NCBI RefSeq assembly: GCF_008929045.1
Contig: NZ_VFAH01000020.1
Coordinates: 43,263 to 107,262 of the forward strand
Reading direction: 5' to 3'
Source: Noviherbaspirillum aerium
GTDB lineage: Bacteria; Pseudomonadota; Gammaproteobacteria; Burkholderiales; Burkholderiaceae_D
DNA length: 64,000 nt
Shown here: one piece after another, positions 17,736 through 26,527 of the stretch
Position numbering within the stretch: the first letter of the stretch is position 1
Layout: every line of letters starts with the position of its first letter
Program-made: the position numbers and the translations under genes
The notes under the pieces: generated by a model
What the model was told of the DNA's origin: nothing
Database searches by the model: none
The model's input: only the letters and a program-made list of their open reading frames with translations

Positions 17736-17942
17736 ATGCCATACGTATTGATTGTGATGACGTTCTTGGGCGGCAGCGGCGCTTGGGACCCAACGGTAAG
17801 CATACAGGAGTTTTCGACTCAGCCGCGGTGCGAACAGGCGAAAGAGGCGATCCTGGCGACGTTCGAGGAAATGAACAAAATCAACACGCTCGGCCGCCCG
17901 ACGTATCGCCAGATCCTGTCGGCCGAGTGCAAACCGAAATAA
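17736..17942 (+). CDS. Small hypothetical protein, possibly exported (68 aa)
   Basis: The ATG follows ACGGAG by a good distance. The N-terminus 'MPYVLIVMTFLGGSGAW' is hydrophobic, suggesting a short signal or membrane anchor. The rest is soluble with two Cys ('QPRCEQAK' and 'SAECKPK') that could pair in the periplasm. Similar small Cys-pair proteins are common on phages and plasmids, but no function is known to me. The stop TAA shares its last base with the ATG of the next frame. Confidence 0.55.
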   Translation: MPYVLIVMTFLGGSGAWDPTVSIQEFSTQPRCEQAKEAILATFEEMNKINTLGRPTYRQILSAECKPK

Positions 17943-18094
17943 TGAGAGTGAAGGACATGAAGAAACACTGTGTGACGCCGCCTATGGTGGCGATTGAGCA
18001 GGCTGGCGCCATCGCGGATGCATTAATTCAGCACCGTGCTATCACCGTCCCTTCCGAGAGGTATTTCGTACGTGAGGCTTTCATTAATGCCTAG
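17942..18094 (+). CDS. Small hypothetical protein, end altered by IS insertion
   Basis: A 50-residue frame begins at the ATG overlapping the previous TAA (an alternative ATG lies at 17957). It contains 'MVAIEQAGAIADALIQHRAI' and no recognised domain. Its TAG stop is made of the two last bases of the 3-base target duplication and the first G of the inserted element. If the element and one CTA copy are removed, the frame would run two codons further (AFINAYY, then TGA). The insertion therefore trims only two residues, and the gene may still work. Confidence 0.45.
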   Translation: MRVKDMKKHCVTPPMVAIEQAGAIADALIQHRAITVPSERYFVREAFINA

Positions 18095-19479
18095 GGCTTG
18101 TTAAAAAACAAGATGGTGATTTGGCGGTGACAGGTGCACAATAGAATTCATGTCACTGGTTTCGCGAAGGAGACCGCCATGACGCATTCGCCTGTACATC
18201 ATTGCGAATGCCCGCTTTGCCAATCACCAGCGCCGCATCCGGATCAAGCCTTTCATCACTACATTAACCTCTTTCTCAGCCGGCTCAATGAACCACAGCG
18301 GCGCTGGTTCGTGGCGTTGGAAGCCCTACGTGTCGGCCATGGCGGCAAGCAGTTGCTGGCGCAAATCACCGGCATGAGTCCGACCACCATTTTGCGGGGG
18401 CGTCGTGAACTTGAGGCAGATCTGGCCGGTTGTCCGGATTTCCATTTGCGTGCACCAGGCGGAGGCAGGCCTACCGCGCAAGAGCGCGATCCCGAATTGG
18501 AGCAAGCCCTGGAAACCGTGCTGGCATTGGAAACGGCGGGCGATCCCATGGGACGGCGTCCCATGGCCAAGCGCAGTTCATTAAAACACTTGAGTGCAGC
18601 ACTGAAAAGGAAGGGACATGCTGTCAGCCGTCCGACCGTCTCAAAACTGCTGCGCAAACTGAAGTATTCGCCGAAGGTCAATGCGCGGCGTACCGAAGTC
18701 CGGGGTGCTTCAGCGGCTCAGCGCCATGAGCAGTTTGACCATATCAATGAACAGCGCGAGGACTTTGGCACCACGAGGGATCCCATCATCAGCGTCGACA
18801 CGAAAAAAAGAGCTAATTGGCGACTTTAAAAACGCGGGAAGAACGTGGCGCAAGGTGGCGGAGCCGGTGCTGGTGCATGACTGGCCGCAGGATGCGATTG
18901 GCCAGGCAATCCCCTATGGCGTCTATGAAGTCAGCGCGAATCGGGGCTTCGTCTGTGTGGGAGATTGCTTTGACACGCCACGCTTTGCGGTGGAGGCGAT
19001 TGGCGCCTGGTGGTTCTTCGAAGGACAAAAGCGTTATCGTGACGCGCATCGCCTATTGATCCTGGCCGATGCCGGTGGTTCAAACAGCTATCGATCTCGT
19101 GTATGGAAAGCACAGTTGCAGGAGCTCAGTGATATTGCGGCCCTGCCGATTACGGTGTGCCACTATCCTCCGGGTTGCTCGAAATGGAATCCGATCGAGC
19201 ATCGCTTGTTCAGCCACATCAGCATGAATTGGGCGGGAGTGCCGCTGCGGACGCTCGACACGATGATGAAATACATCGAAGGGACCGAAACGCGCACCGG
19301 ATTACGGGTCAAGGCAATCCTCAAGCGGGGTGGCAATGAACTGGGTGAGCGCGTCTCGAACGACCAAATGCGAGCCTTACGCATCGAGCCGCATGCCATT
19401 TGCCCGCCGTGGAATTATACGATTAGCCCACGTCCAAGAAGCCCAGAAGAATCTGATCAACTTATTTATTGCTAAGCCC
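18094..19479 (+). mobile_element. ISAzo13-type insertion sequence
   Basis: The element starts GGGCTTGTTAAAAAACAAG and ends with a related inverted end (14 of 19 positions match by eye). It is flanked by CTA on both sides (18091-18093 and 19480-19482), a 3-base target duplication. It holds one transposase gene, split by a frame change. The clean duplication implies a fairly recent insertion. Confidence 0.75.
18179..19475 (+). pseudogene. ISAzo13-family transposase, frame broken at an A7 run
   Basis: The first part (18179-18829) has a Cys-rich start ('HHCECPLCQSP'), a helix-turn-helix region and 'HLSAALKRKGHAVSRPTVSKLL', and ends in 'ISVDTKK'. The second part continues in another frame from 'KKELIGDFKNAGRTW' through 'LILADAGGSNSYR' to 'CHYPPGCSKWNPIEHRLFS', giving the DDE set of the family. 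The switch lies at seven A residues (18783-18789). Relatives I recall are one frame with 'VDTKKKELIG'. The shift needed is +1 (or -2), not the usual programmed -1, so an indel in the A run is likelier than regulated frameshifting. The start at 18179 has GAAGGAG before it. Confidence 0.75.
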
Positions 19480-19520
19480 CTATTATTGATCCGGCATCGG
19501 TTTGTCTAATTAAGTATAGT

Positions 19521-20558
19521 TCATGCGGCATACTTGACGGGGTCGTGCTGAAAGTACTTCTTCACGCGATCAGGTGATTTGCTAATCTTGCGCAAATGAC
19601 GAATCACCGCCTTCTTTAAGTCCCCCTTATGGCGCGTCGGCGCCTGTTTCGTAATCGCCTGCTTCAAGTCTGCGTTGAGCAGTTCATCCGGGTTGAGCTC
19701 TGGACTGTAGGACGGCAGATAGAACACTTCAATACGGTCTCGATGTTGTTCCAACCAGGCCACCACCGAAGGGCCATGGTGTGCCGGCAGATTGTCCAGG
19801 ACCAGAAATACCTTGCGCCGTGCATCGCGCGCCAGGCGCTGCAGAAACTTGATTAGCAACGCCGGATTCATCGCCTGCTTGAGAAGCATCCAACGCACGG
19901 TGCCACGATTGGTCACGGCCGACATCAATCCTACGTTCTCTCGCTTGTGGCAAGGCCGTACTACTGGCGTATCACCACGCGGGGCGTAACTGCGCCCGCG
20001 CACGTCATCACTATGTAGGCCGGTCTCGTCACCCCAATAAATCTCGCCACCTTCGGCCTTGGCGCGATGCGCGATGGCGGGATACTCCTTGTCAAGCCAG
20101 GCGCGCACCGCGGTTGGGTTTTGCTCGTATGCACGGTCGAGCGGCCGTTGTGGCGTGAAGCCCCAGCGCTGCAGGTAGCTGCCCATGGTGCGTACCGGCA
20201 GCGTCATCCCATATTCCTTCTCGACCAGTGCACTCACCGCTGCACGGCTCCATAATGCAAACGGCAGGCCCAATTCATCGGGCATATGGGCATGAATCAA
20301 GCCCCGAATCGCTTGTTGTCGCTCTGCATTGAGAATGCAGCCTTCTCCTTTTTGCGGGCCGCGGTGCAGCTGCGCTGGAACCACCTCCCAGCCCCCGCGT
20401 TGGTAAGCCTTGATGACGGCAATGACGGTGGCCTTGGCCAGTTCTGCCAATGTGCAGACTTGGGTAATGGTCATCCCACTCAAGCACAGCATGACGGCAC
20501 GTCGCCGGCGTTCATTCAGCACGGCAACCGGCAGTCGTCTGGAATCGGTCCGCTCCAT
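19521..20558 (-). CDS. IS630-family transposase, apparently intact
   Basis: A 345-residue transposase with an N-terminal helix-turn-helix ('AVMLCLSGMTITQVCTLAEL') and a second DNA-binding half ('WSRAAVSALVEKEYGMTLPV'). The full DDE triad is in 'IYWGDETGLHSDD', 'FLVLDNLPAHHG' and 'YLPSYSPELNPDELLNADLK'. The ATG at 20558 is chosen because GGAGG lies five bases upstream; an ATG at 20570 has none. IS630 elements insert at TA. I could not resolve the outer ends, so the element's borders are left open. It is the only full-length IS630 gene here and could mobilise relatives in trans. Confidence 0.87.
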   Translation of the reverse strand: MERTDSRRLPVAVLNERRRRAVMLCLSGMTITQVCTLAELAKATVIAVIKAYQRGGWEVVPAQLHRGPQKGEGCILNAERQQAIRGLIHAHMPDELGLPFALWSRAAVSALVEKEYGMTLPVRTMGSYLQRWGFTPQRPLDRAYEQNPTAVRAWLDKEYPAIAHRAKAEGGEIYWGDETGLHSDDVRGRSYAPRGDTPVVRPCHKRENVGLMSAVTNRGTVRWMLLKQAMNPALLIKFLQRLARDARRKVFLVLDNLPAHHGPSVVAWLEQHRDRIEVFYLPSYSPELNPDELLNADLKQAITKQAPTRHKGDLKKAVIRHLRKISKSPDRVKKYFQHDPVKYAA

Positions 20559-20665
20559 GGTCGCCTCCATATCGTCAGCCTGTTTCGATTAAGAGAGGAG
20601 TACCCTGCCTGAAATTCCGTCAACGCGATACTGCAACAGCTAGCCCTTGTTCCCTGTGAAATGCT

Positions 20666-21061
20666 TCAAAGAAAACTCGGTTCAATAAAGCTAAGCCGGG
20701 TCAATAAAGACCATGTTGCCGTGCCATCCCGCTGGGGGTCCAGCGTTCGCCTGGCCTCAGCCAGAATGCGTTCCCGCGCCGCAGCGTCATAAGTCGGTTT
20801 GGGGCCGCCCTTGCCATGGGGTTCGAGCGCAGCTAATCCGCCCTGGTTGAAGCGGGCCACCAGCTTGCTGACCGCTTCGTCGGAACGCCGTCCGGCTATC
20901 GCGGCTGCCTGGGCATAGGTGTGACGCTCAGCCACAGCCAATAACTCTCTGGCCCATGTTACGACATCGGCGCGCTCACTACGCGCATGGACTAATTGCT
21001 CCAGAACCTGCCGTTCTCCATCAGTCAGTCGGCGTAGTGGATTTTTCCGGGCGCGGCTCAT
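20666..21061 (-). pseudogene. IS630-family transposase, N-terminal fragment
   Basis: The 131-residue frame has the DNA-binding half of another IS630 subtype: 'VTWARELLAVAERHTYAQAA', 'SKLVARFNQGGLAALEPHGKG' and 'DGTATWSLLTRL'. It then runs into unrelated residues and stops, so the DDE domain is gone. The start is well placed after GCAGGAG. It is a different lineage from the intact neighbour and from the fragment at 1.5-2.1 kb. It marks the right edge of the IS cluster next to the acyl-CoA genes. Confidence 0.75.
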
Positions 21062-21126
21062 GGTGGTCTCCTGCAGTGCTCTCCACCTTTGACTCGCTTA
21101 TCTCGCTTTTGTTACCAAGTGACCCA

Positions 21127-22311
21127 CTAGAACGCGAGCTGCTTGGCCGCGAGATCTTTCATGATTTCAACCGAGCCGCCGCCGATCATATTCACCTTTA
21201 CCTCGCGATAGATGCGCTCCGGGCGTGTGCCTCGCATGTATCCCATTCCGCCGAGGATCTGCACCGCTTCATCCCCGCAGAACTGCATGGTCTGCATCGC
21301 CAAGTTTTTCAGCATCGCCGTCTGGGCTACCAGAAGGCGCGGGTCGCCGATCTTGTGCTCGACCCGCCACGCGAGGTCCTCCAGCATGCAGCGCACTGAT
21401 TCGATTTTCATGCTCATGTCGACCAGCTTGTGGCGGATCACCTGGCGTTCGACGATAGGCAGGCCGAAGGTCCTGCGCTGGCGCGCCCAGTCCAGCGCAT
21501 CGGCATAGCAGACCTGGGCAAAGCCGTAGGCGCCGGCGGCCATGAACAGACGCTCGGAATTGAAGTTGCGCATGACGATACGAAAGCCTTCGTTTTCCAC
21601 ACCCAGCAGGTTTGCCGCCGGCACCCGGCAGTCTTCGAAGTGCAGATGCGCGGTGTCGGACGCCCACCAGCCCATCTTGTCGAGCGGTGTACGGGTAATG
21701 CCCGGCGTGTCGCCCTCGATCAGTAGCAGCGACACGCCGCCGGCACCCTTGACGTCGGGGTTGGTGCGCACCGCAACGGTAAAGTAATCGGCACGAATGC
21801 CGGAAGTGATGAAGGTTTTCTCGCCGTTGACGATATAGTAGTCGCCGTCCAGCACTGCAGTCGTGCGAAGGCCCGCGACGTCGGAGCCGCCACCGGGTTC
21901 GGTGATGGCCAGTGCCGAAATCTTCTGCCCAGCAAGCACGCCCGGCAGCATCCGCTCTTTCAGTTCCTCCGAGCCGGCGTGCAGCACTGGCGGGGTACCG
22001 ATCGTATGCGAGAACAGGGAGGCACTGACGCCGCCACAACCGGCGCGCGCCACCTCCTCGGCCACAATCATTTGGTAAAACACGTCGGCGGGCGTGCCGC
22101 CATACTGCTCCGGGTAGCCGATGCCGAGCAAGCCGACCTCGGCGGCCTTACGGTACAGTTCGCGAGGGAAACCGCCCGCCTCGTCCCAGTCATTGACGAA
22201 AGGCGCGATTTCATGGGCAACGAAATTGCGGACCATGTCGCGGAACTGTTCATGGTCCGGAGTGTAATAGTGCGTGTTGCGGGTGGCGGACAACAGGAGA
22301 TTATCAGTCAT
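21127..22311 (-). CDS. Acyl-CoA dehydrogenase
   Basis: A 394-residue ACAD showing 'AITEPGGGSDVAGLRTTA', 'TFITSGIRADYF', 'NSERLFMAAGAYGFAQ', 'RRTFGLPIVERQVIRH', 'LGGMGYMRGTRPERIYRE' and the C-terminal 'MIGGGSVEIMKDLAAKQLAF' with a catalytic-position Glu. It is the last of three leftward genes with an ACAD11-like dehydrogenase and a kinase-like gene. The 3' end lies 66 bases from the IS fragment, so the operon may once have been longer. The substrate is unknown. Confidence 0.93.
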   Translation of the reverse strand: MTDNLLLSATRNTHYYTPDHEQFRDMVRNFVAHEIAPFVNDWDEAGGFPRELYRKAAEVGLLGIGYPEQYGGTPADVFYQMIVAEEVARAGCGGVSASLFSHTIGTPPVLHAGSEELKERMLPGVLAGQKISALAITEPGGGSDVAGLRTTAVLDGDYYIVNGEKTFITSGIRADYFTVAVRTNPDVKGAGGVSLLLIEGDTPGITRTPLDKMGWWASDTAHLHFEDCRVPAANLLGVENEGFRIVMRNFNSERLFMAAGAYGFAQVCYADALDWARQRRTFGLPIVERQVIRHKLVDMSMKIESVRCMLEDLAWRVEHKIGDPRLLVAQTAMLKNLAMQTMQFCGDEAVQILGGMGYMRGTRPERIYREVKVNMIGGGSVEIMKDLAAKQLAF

Positions 22312-22384
22312 GGCATGGTCTTGGTGAACTAGGGCAATTGAATGTTAAAGCGATCACGGCCAACGGTCTTGCGTCAACCTGCTT

Positions 22385-23593
22385 TCATCGGTATTTGCGC
22401 AGCTCCAGCTTGCCGATCTGGTTGCGGTGAACCTCGTCAGGACCGTCGGCGATGCGCAGCAGACGTGCCGTTGCGTAGGCAGCGGCAAGACCGAAATCAT
22501 TCGTGACGCCGGCACCACCGAAGGCTTGGATCGCCCAGTCGATCACCCGGCAGGCCATGTTCGGCGCTGCCACCTTGATCATCGCGATCTGCGCTTTGGC
22601 GACCTTGTTGCCGACGGTATCCATCATGTGCGCCGCATGCAGCGTCAGCAGACGACACTGATCGATCATGATGCGCGAGTCGGCGATGCGTTCCAGCGTA
22701 ACGGTCTGCTCGGCGACCGGCATGCCAAAGGCGACCCGCTCCTGGGTGCGTCGGCACATTTTTTCCAGCGCGCGTTCGGCCAAGCCGACCAGGCGCATGC
22801 AGTGATGGATGCGGCCCGGCCCGAGGCGACCCTGCGCGATCTCGAAGCCGCGGCCCTCGCCCAACAGGAGATTGGAGGCTGGCACACGCACATTCTCGAA
22901 GACGACTTCGGCTGCGCGGTCCGGTACGCCATAGAAGCCGAATACTGGCAGCGGACGGATCACGTTGACGCCCGACGTGTCCAGCGGCACCAGGATCATG
23001 GATTGCTGCTTGTGCTTTTCCGGATGGTGGGGATCGGTCTTGCCCATGAAGATGATGATCTTGCAGCGGGGATCGGTGGCGCCGGTGGTGAACCATTTGC
23101 GGCCATTGATCACGTATTCATCACCGTCCCTGCGGATGGATGCCTGGATATTGGTGGCGTCGCTGGACGCCACCGCAGGTTCGGTCATTGCGAAGGCGGA
23201 GCGGATGCGCCCTTCCAGCAAGGGCTGTAGCCACTGGCGCTTGTGCTCCTCGGTCCCGTAACGGGCCAGCACTTCCATGTTGCCGGTGTCAGGCGCGGAG
23301 CAATTGAAGACCTCTGGCGCCAGGTGCGAACGTCCCATGATCTCGCACAGCGGCGCGTACTCAAGATTGGTCAGGCCGGCGCCGTGCTCCGACTCCGGCA
23401 GGAACAGGTTCCACAAGCCCCGTTCGCGTGCCAGCGCCTTCAATTCTTCCACCACCGGCTGCACGCCCCACGGGCCCTCGGTGTTCGATTCCTTGTAGTA
23501 GCGATCCTCGTTCGGATAGACATGTTCATCCATGAACGCATTCAGGCGCGCTTGCAATTGCTGGACTTTGGGGGACGGCGTGAGCAGATCCAT
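22385..23593 (-). CDS. ACAD10/11-like acyl-CoA dehydrogenase (LvaC-like)
   Basis: A 402-residue dehydrogenase of the subgroup related to the C-terminal half of human ACAD10/11: '[18 protein letters not shown]', '[15 protein letters not shown]', '[13 protein letters not shown]', '[20 protein letters not shown]' and '[18 protein letters not shown]'. Members act with a partner kinase. In the P. putida levulinate pathway and in ACAD10/11, the acyl-CoA first receives a phosphate on C4, and the dehydrogenase fold takes part in removing it to give an enoyl-CoA. The next gene is just such a kinase, 26 bases away. A close paralogue lies at 48743-49966. The exact substrate is inferred. Confidence 0.88.
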   Translation of the reverse strand: MDLLTPSPKVQQLQARLNAFMDEHVYPNEDRYYKESNTEGPWGVQPVVEELKALARERGLWNLFLPESEHGAGLTNLEYAPLCEIMGRSHLAPEVFNCSAPDTGNMEVLARYGTEEHKRQWLQPLLEGRIRSAFAMTEPAVASSDATNIQASIRRDGDEYVINGRKWFTTGATDPRCKIIIFMGKTDPHHPEKHKQQSMILVPLDTSGVNVIRPLPVFGFYGVPDRAAEVVFENVRVPASNLLLGEGRGFEIAQGRLGPGRIHHCMRLVGLAERALEKMCRRTQERVAFGMPVAEQTVTLERIADSRIMIDQCRLLTLHAAHMMDTVGNKVAKAQIAMIKVAAPNMACRVIDWAIQAFGGAGVTNDFGLAAAYATARLLRIADGPDEVHRNQIGKLELRKYR

Positions 23594-23619
23594 ATGAGCC
23601 TTTCAGTGAAATAGTTGTG

Positions 23620-24684
23620 TCAGCGATTGCGCATTGTCGTTGCCTGTCGCCAGCCGGCTTCCGCGATCGGCCGGGCCTTGCGTCCGGTCTCCAGGGCTTG
23701 GGCGCTTGACGCATTGCCGTCGAGGGCTCGCTTGACGATGCCCTGCAGGATCGCCGCGAGGCGAAACATGCTGTAGGCAAGATAAAAATCCCATTCCTCC
23801 TGGGGAATCGGGCCGCGGCCGCTGCGCCGGCAATACTGGTCGAGGTAGGTTTGCTCGTCCGGAATCCCGAGCGCGGCCAGGTCCGCGCCGCGCATGCCGC
23901 GAAATTCATCTGCGGACAAGCGCCATGTGAGCGCGTGATAGGCGAAGTCGGCAAGCGGATGGCCGAGCGTCGACAGTTCCCAGTCGAGAACGGCGACAAT
24001 GCGCGGTTCGGTCGGATGGAATATCAGGTTGTCCAGGCGCAGGTCGCCGTGCACGATCGCCTTCTCGTCGGCGGCCGGAATGTGCTCGGGAAGCCAGGCG
24101 ATCAGGGCATCCATGGCCGCAATGGTTTCCGTCTCCGAAGCCCGGTACTGCCTGGTCCATCGCGCGATCTGGCGTTCGAAGTAGTTGCCGGGACGGCCGA
24201 AGTCGGCGAGTCCGACGGCTGCCGGGGCAATGCCGTGCAGCGCGGCGACGACCCGGTTCATGTCGTCGTAGATCGCGGCGCGTTCGGAAGGCTGCATGCC
24301 GGGAAGCGTGGGGTCCCACAGCACCCGCCCGGCAACGAACTCCATCACGTAGAACGGCGTGCCGATGATCGTACTGTCATCGCACAGGCAATAGGTGCGC
24401 GCAACGGGTACCTCACTGCCATGCAAGGCGGTGATGACCCGGTATTCGCGTTCCACTGCGTGGGCCGACGGAAGCAGTACCCCGGACGGTTTCTTGCGCA
24501 ACACGTAGCGCTGCCCGGGCGTCTCCAGCAGGTAGGTCGGATTGGACTGGCCGTCGGAGAAACGCCGGGCCTGCAGCGGCCCGGCAAAGCCTTCCACGTG
24601 CGTTTCCAAATATTGCTGCAGGCGTGCGGTCTCGAAATCCTGGCTCTGGCTCTCTGTCATGTCCTCACTTGTGATTGCGTTCAC
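23620..24684 (-). CDS. APH-fold phosphotransferase (LvaA / ACAD11 kinase-domain type)
   Basis: A 354-residue aminoglycoside-phosphotransferase-fold protein. The ATP-binding Lys is in 'YVLRKKPSG' (about 62-68), the Brenner motif is HGDLRLDN (212-219) and the metal-binding DWE is at 234-236. The 'FSDGQSNPTYLL' start is typical of the ACAD10/11 kinase group, not of antibiotic-resistance enzymes. By family knowledge it would phosphorylate the hydroxyl of a 4-hydroxyacyl-CoA. The GTG start at 24684 has AGGAG upstream. It is the first gene of a leftward run with the matching dehydrogenase. Confidence 0.86.
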   Translation of the reverse strand: MNAITSEDMTESQSQDFETARLQQYLETHVEGFAGPLQARRFSDGQSNPTYLLETPGQRYVLRKKPSGVLLPSAHAVEREYRVITALHGSEVPVARTYCLCDDSTIIGTPFYVMEFVAGRVLWDPTLPGMQPSERAAIYDDMNRVVAALHGIAPAAVGLADFGRPGNYFERQIARWTRQYRASETETIAAMDALIAWLPEHIPAADEKAIVHGDLRLDNLIFHPTEPRIVAVLDWELSTLGHPLADFAYHALTWRLSADEFRGMRGADLAALGIPDEQTYLDQYCRRSGRGPIPQEEWDFYLAYSMFRLAAILQGIVKRALDGNASSAQALETGRKARPIAEAGWRQATTMRNR

Positions 24685-24890
24685 CCGGATCTCCTGTGCA
24701 GGGGCGCCGTTGCATTGGCTGGCGCCATGCGAAAAGTGTAGGGGAACTCCCGCCAGGGACCGCGAATTCAGCAGGTTAACGCAAGGACCGGGCCCACCGC
24801 AGCGCAGGGAAGGGCGGCGTGGCAGGCTGGCACAAGACGCTCGGTGACGGGCTCGGCATCATGGTAGCGAAAACAACAAAGGAGAATGTA

Positions 24891-25499
24891 ATGGCAGGTC
24901 CCACACGCGATTTCTGGGAAGCACGTTTTGCATCGGGCAGCATACCGTGGGACCGGGGCGGCCCGAATCCGCAACTGCAGCGCTGGATAGACGCCAGCTG
25001 CATCAAGGCACAGCAGCGGGCCGTTGTGCCCGGCTGTGGGCAGGGCTGGGAAGTTGCCGCCATGGCAGCGGCAGGCATACAGGTGACCGGACTTGACTTT
25101 GCGCCTGCGGCGATCGATGCATGCCGCGCGCTACTGACTGCCAATCAGCTCGACGCACAATTATGCGTGGCCGACGTGCTCGCGTGGAGGCCGCCGATGC
25201 CGGTCGACGCGGTCTATGAACAAACCTGCCTGTGCGCGCTGCATCCCGACCATTGGCAGGGTTATGCGAAACAACTGCATGCCTGGCTACGGCCGGGCGG
25301 CAGCCTGATGATGCTTGTGGCGCAGGTGCCGTCGGAAGAATCGGCGCACGGCTTCATCAAGGGACCGCCGTACCATTGCGACATCAACGCGGTGCGCGCT
25401 CTATTTCCGGTATCCCGCTGGGACTGGCCGAAGCCGCCCTACCCCCGCTCACCCGCCGGGCCGGGAACCGAACTGGCGCTCGTGCTGACCAGACTTTAG
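24891..25499 (+). CDS. TPMT-family S-adenosylmethionine methyltransferase
   Basis: A 202-residue class I methyltransferase. 'FWEARFASGSIPWDRGGPNPQL' is the entry signature of the thiopurine S-methyltransferase family. The SAM-binding loop reads 'AVVPGCGQGWEVAAMAAAG', followed by 'VTGLDFAPAAID' and the 'YEQTCLCALHPDHW' segment. Family members methylate thiols or chalcogens such as thiopurine, tellurite or sulfide; the native substrate here is unknown. The start at 24891 is fixed by AAGGAG. It is divergent from the kinase operon, and its TAG overlaps the converging crotonase pseudogene by four bases. Confidence 0.88.
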   Translation: MAGPTRDFWEARFASGSIPWDRGGPNPQLQRWIDASCIKAQQRAVVPGCGQGWEVAAMAAAGIQVTGLDFAPAAIDACRALLTANQLDAQLCVADVLAWRPPMPVDAVYEQTCLCALHPDHWQGYAKQLHAWLRPGGSLMMLVAQVPSEESAHGFIKGPPYHCDINAVRALFPVSRWDWPKPPYPRSPAGPGTELALVLTRL

Positions 25500-26307
25500 T
25501 CCCGGTAGACTGGCTGGCGCTGCTCGCGCTGCGCCGCCAGCGCCTCTTCCAGATCCGAAGACAGCAGCATCCCGGCATTCCAGGTGGCAATGTAGTTCAG
25601 GCCATCCTCAACGGAATGGTCGCGCACATACGTGATCATTTCCTTGGTCCCGCGCACCGCCAGCGGCGACTTCGCTGCGATGCTGCGGGCGGTCTCGTCG
25701 ACTCCCTGCACCAGCGCGTCGATCGAATCGTAGGCGCGGTTGACCAGTCGAATTTCCTGCGCTTCGGCGGCTGCAACGCGGCGTGCGGTATAGGAAAGTT
25801 AGCGCGCCATGCCTTCGCCGATGAGCTTGGGCAAGCGCTGCAGCGTGCCGACATCGGCAGTCAGGCCGACGTCGACTTCCTTCACCGAGAAGTAGGCATC
25901 GGCGCTGCAGTAGCGCAGATCACAGGCGCTGGCGATATCGATACCGCCGCCGACACATGCGCCGTGGATACGCGCAATGACCGGCTTGCGGCAACGCTCG
26001 ATGGCGCTGATCGTGTCTTGCAGGTCAAGGACATCAGACGCACCTGTTCGGCGCCTCGCCCGCGGCATTCAACCGCGGCAAATCGTTGCAGCGCGTCCAG
26101 CATGGACAGGTCAATGCCGGCACAGAAATGACGCCCCGCGCCGGACAGGACCGCCACGCGTACCGCCTCGGTGCGGTCCACCCATTGCATGGCGGCACGC
26201 AGTTCCTGCCACATGCGATCATCGATGGCATTGGCCTTGTCCGGGCGGTTCAGCTCCAGGTAGGCAAGCGGGCCATCCTGCTGGAACCGGATTGTCGTAA
26301 ATTCCAT
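25496..26307 (-). pseudogene. Broken crotonase gene, dienoyl-CoA isomerase (ECH1) type
   Basis: The start is intact ('MEFTTIRFQQDGPLAYLELN'). Near 26040 the frame shifts: 'RGAEQV' in frame one must continue as 'DVLDLQDTISAIERCRKPV' in another. That frame carries 'HGACVGGGIDIASACDLRY' and 'SVKEVDVGLTADVGTLQRL', the signature of delta3,5-delta2,4-dienoyl-CoA isomerases. It then ends at a TAA after 'GEGMAR' (about 25802), where GAA or GAG is expected. The remaining 'LSYTARRVAAAEAQEIRLVN' to 'QREQRQPVYRD' is intact. Two separate lesions show true decay rather than a single read error. Confidence 0.85.
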
Positions 26308-26320
26308 GGCTACACTCTCG

Positions 26321-26527
26321 CTAATTCAGTTCCATCGCTACCCGCGTGCCTTCCGCTATGGCACGCACCGCATCGAGTTCCGCTGCGACCCGGGCACCGC
26401 CGATTAGGTGTGTTCCCAATCCACGCTGGCGCAGGGCCGAATGCAGGTCCGCCAGCGGCTCCTGCCCGGCGCATACCACGATGGTGTCGACTTCCAGCGG
26501 TGCAAGCAGATGCGGATAGGCGCTCAT
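26321..26527 (-). pseudogene. C-terminal fragment of 2,4-dienoyl-CoA reductase (FadH-like)
   Basis: Only the last 68 residues remain. 'LEVDTIVVCAGQEPLADLHS' and 'THLIGGARVAAELDAVRAIA' match the end of the FAD/NAD-binding part of FadH-type reductases, which are normally about 670 residues. The TIM barrel and iron-sulfur parts are missing. The fragment starts at an ATG that overlaps the upstream DUF2889 stop by four bases, so it may still be translated. With the adjacent broken isomerase, both helper enzymes for unsaturated chains are lost here. Confidence 0.75.

Noticed and set aside
16999..17793. A 264-codon minus-strand open frame across the oriT-like gap and small genes
   Set aside because: Residue use is disordered (Arg/Ser/Pro), no motif is seen, it crosses the palindrome, and it runs against small frames that have ribosome-binding sites.
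23620..24684. Antibiotic-resistance phosphotransferase
   Set aside because: The fold is of the aminoglycoside phosphotransferase type, but the start motif and the ACAD11-like partner place it with acyl-CoA kinases.
23851..24741. A 296-codon plus-strand frame opposite the kinase gene
   Set aside because: Antisense shadow; the kinase motifs on the other strand explain the sequence.
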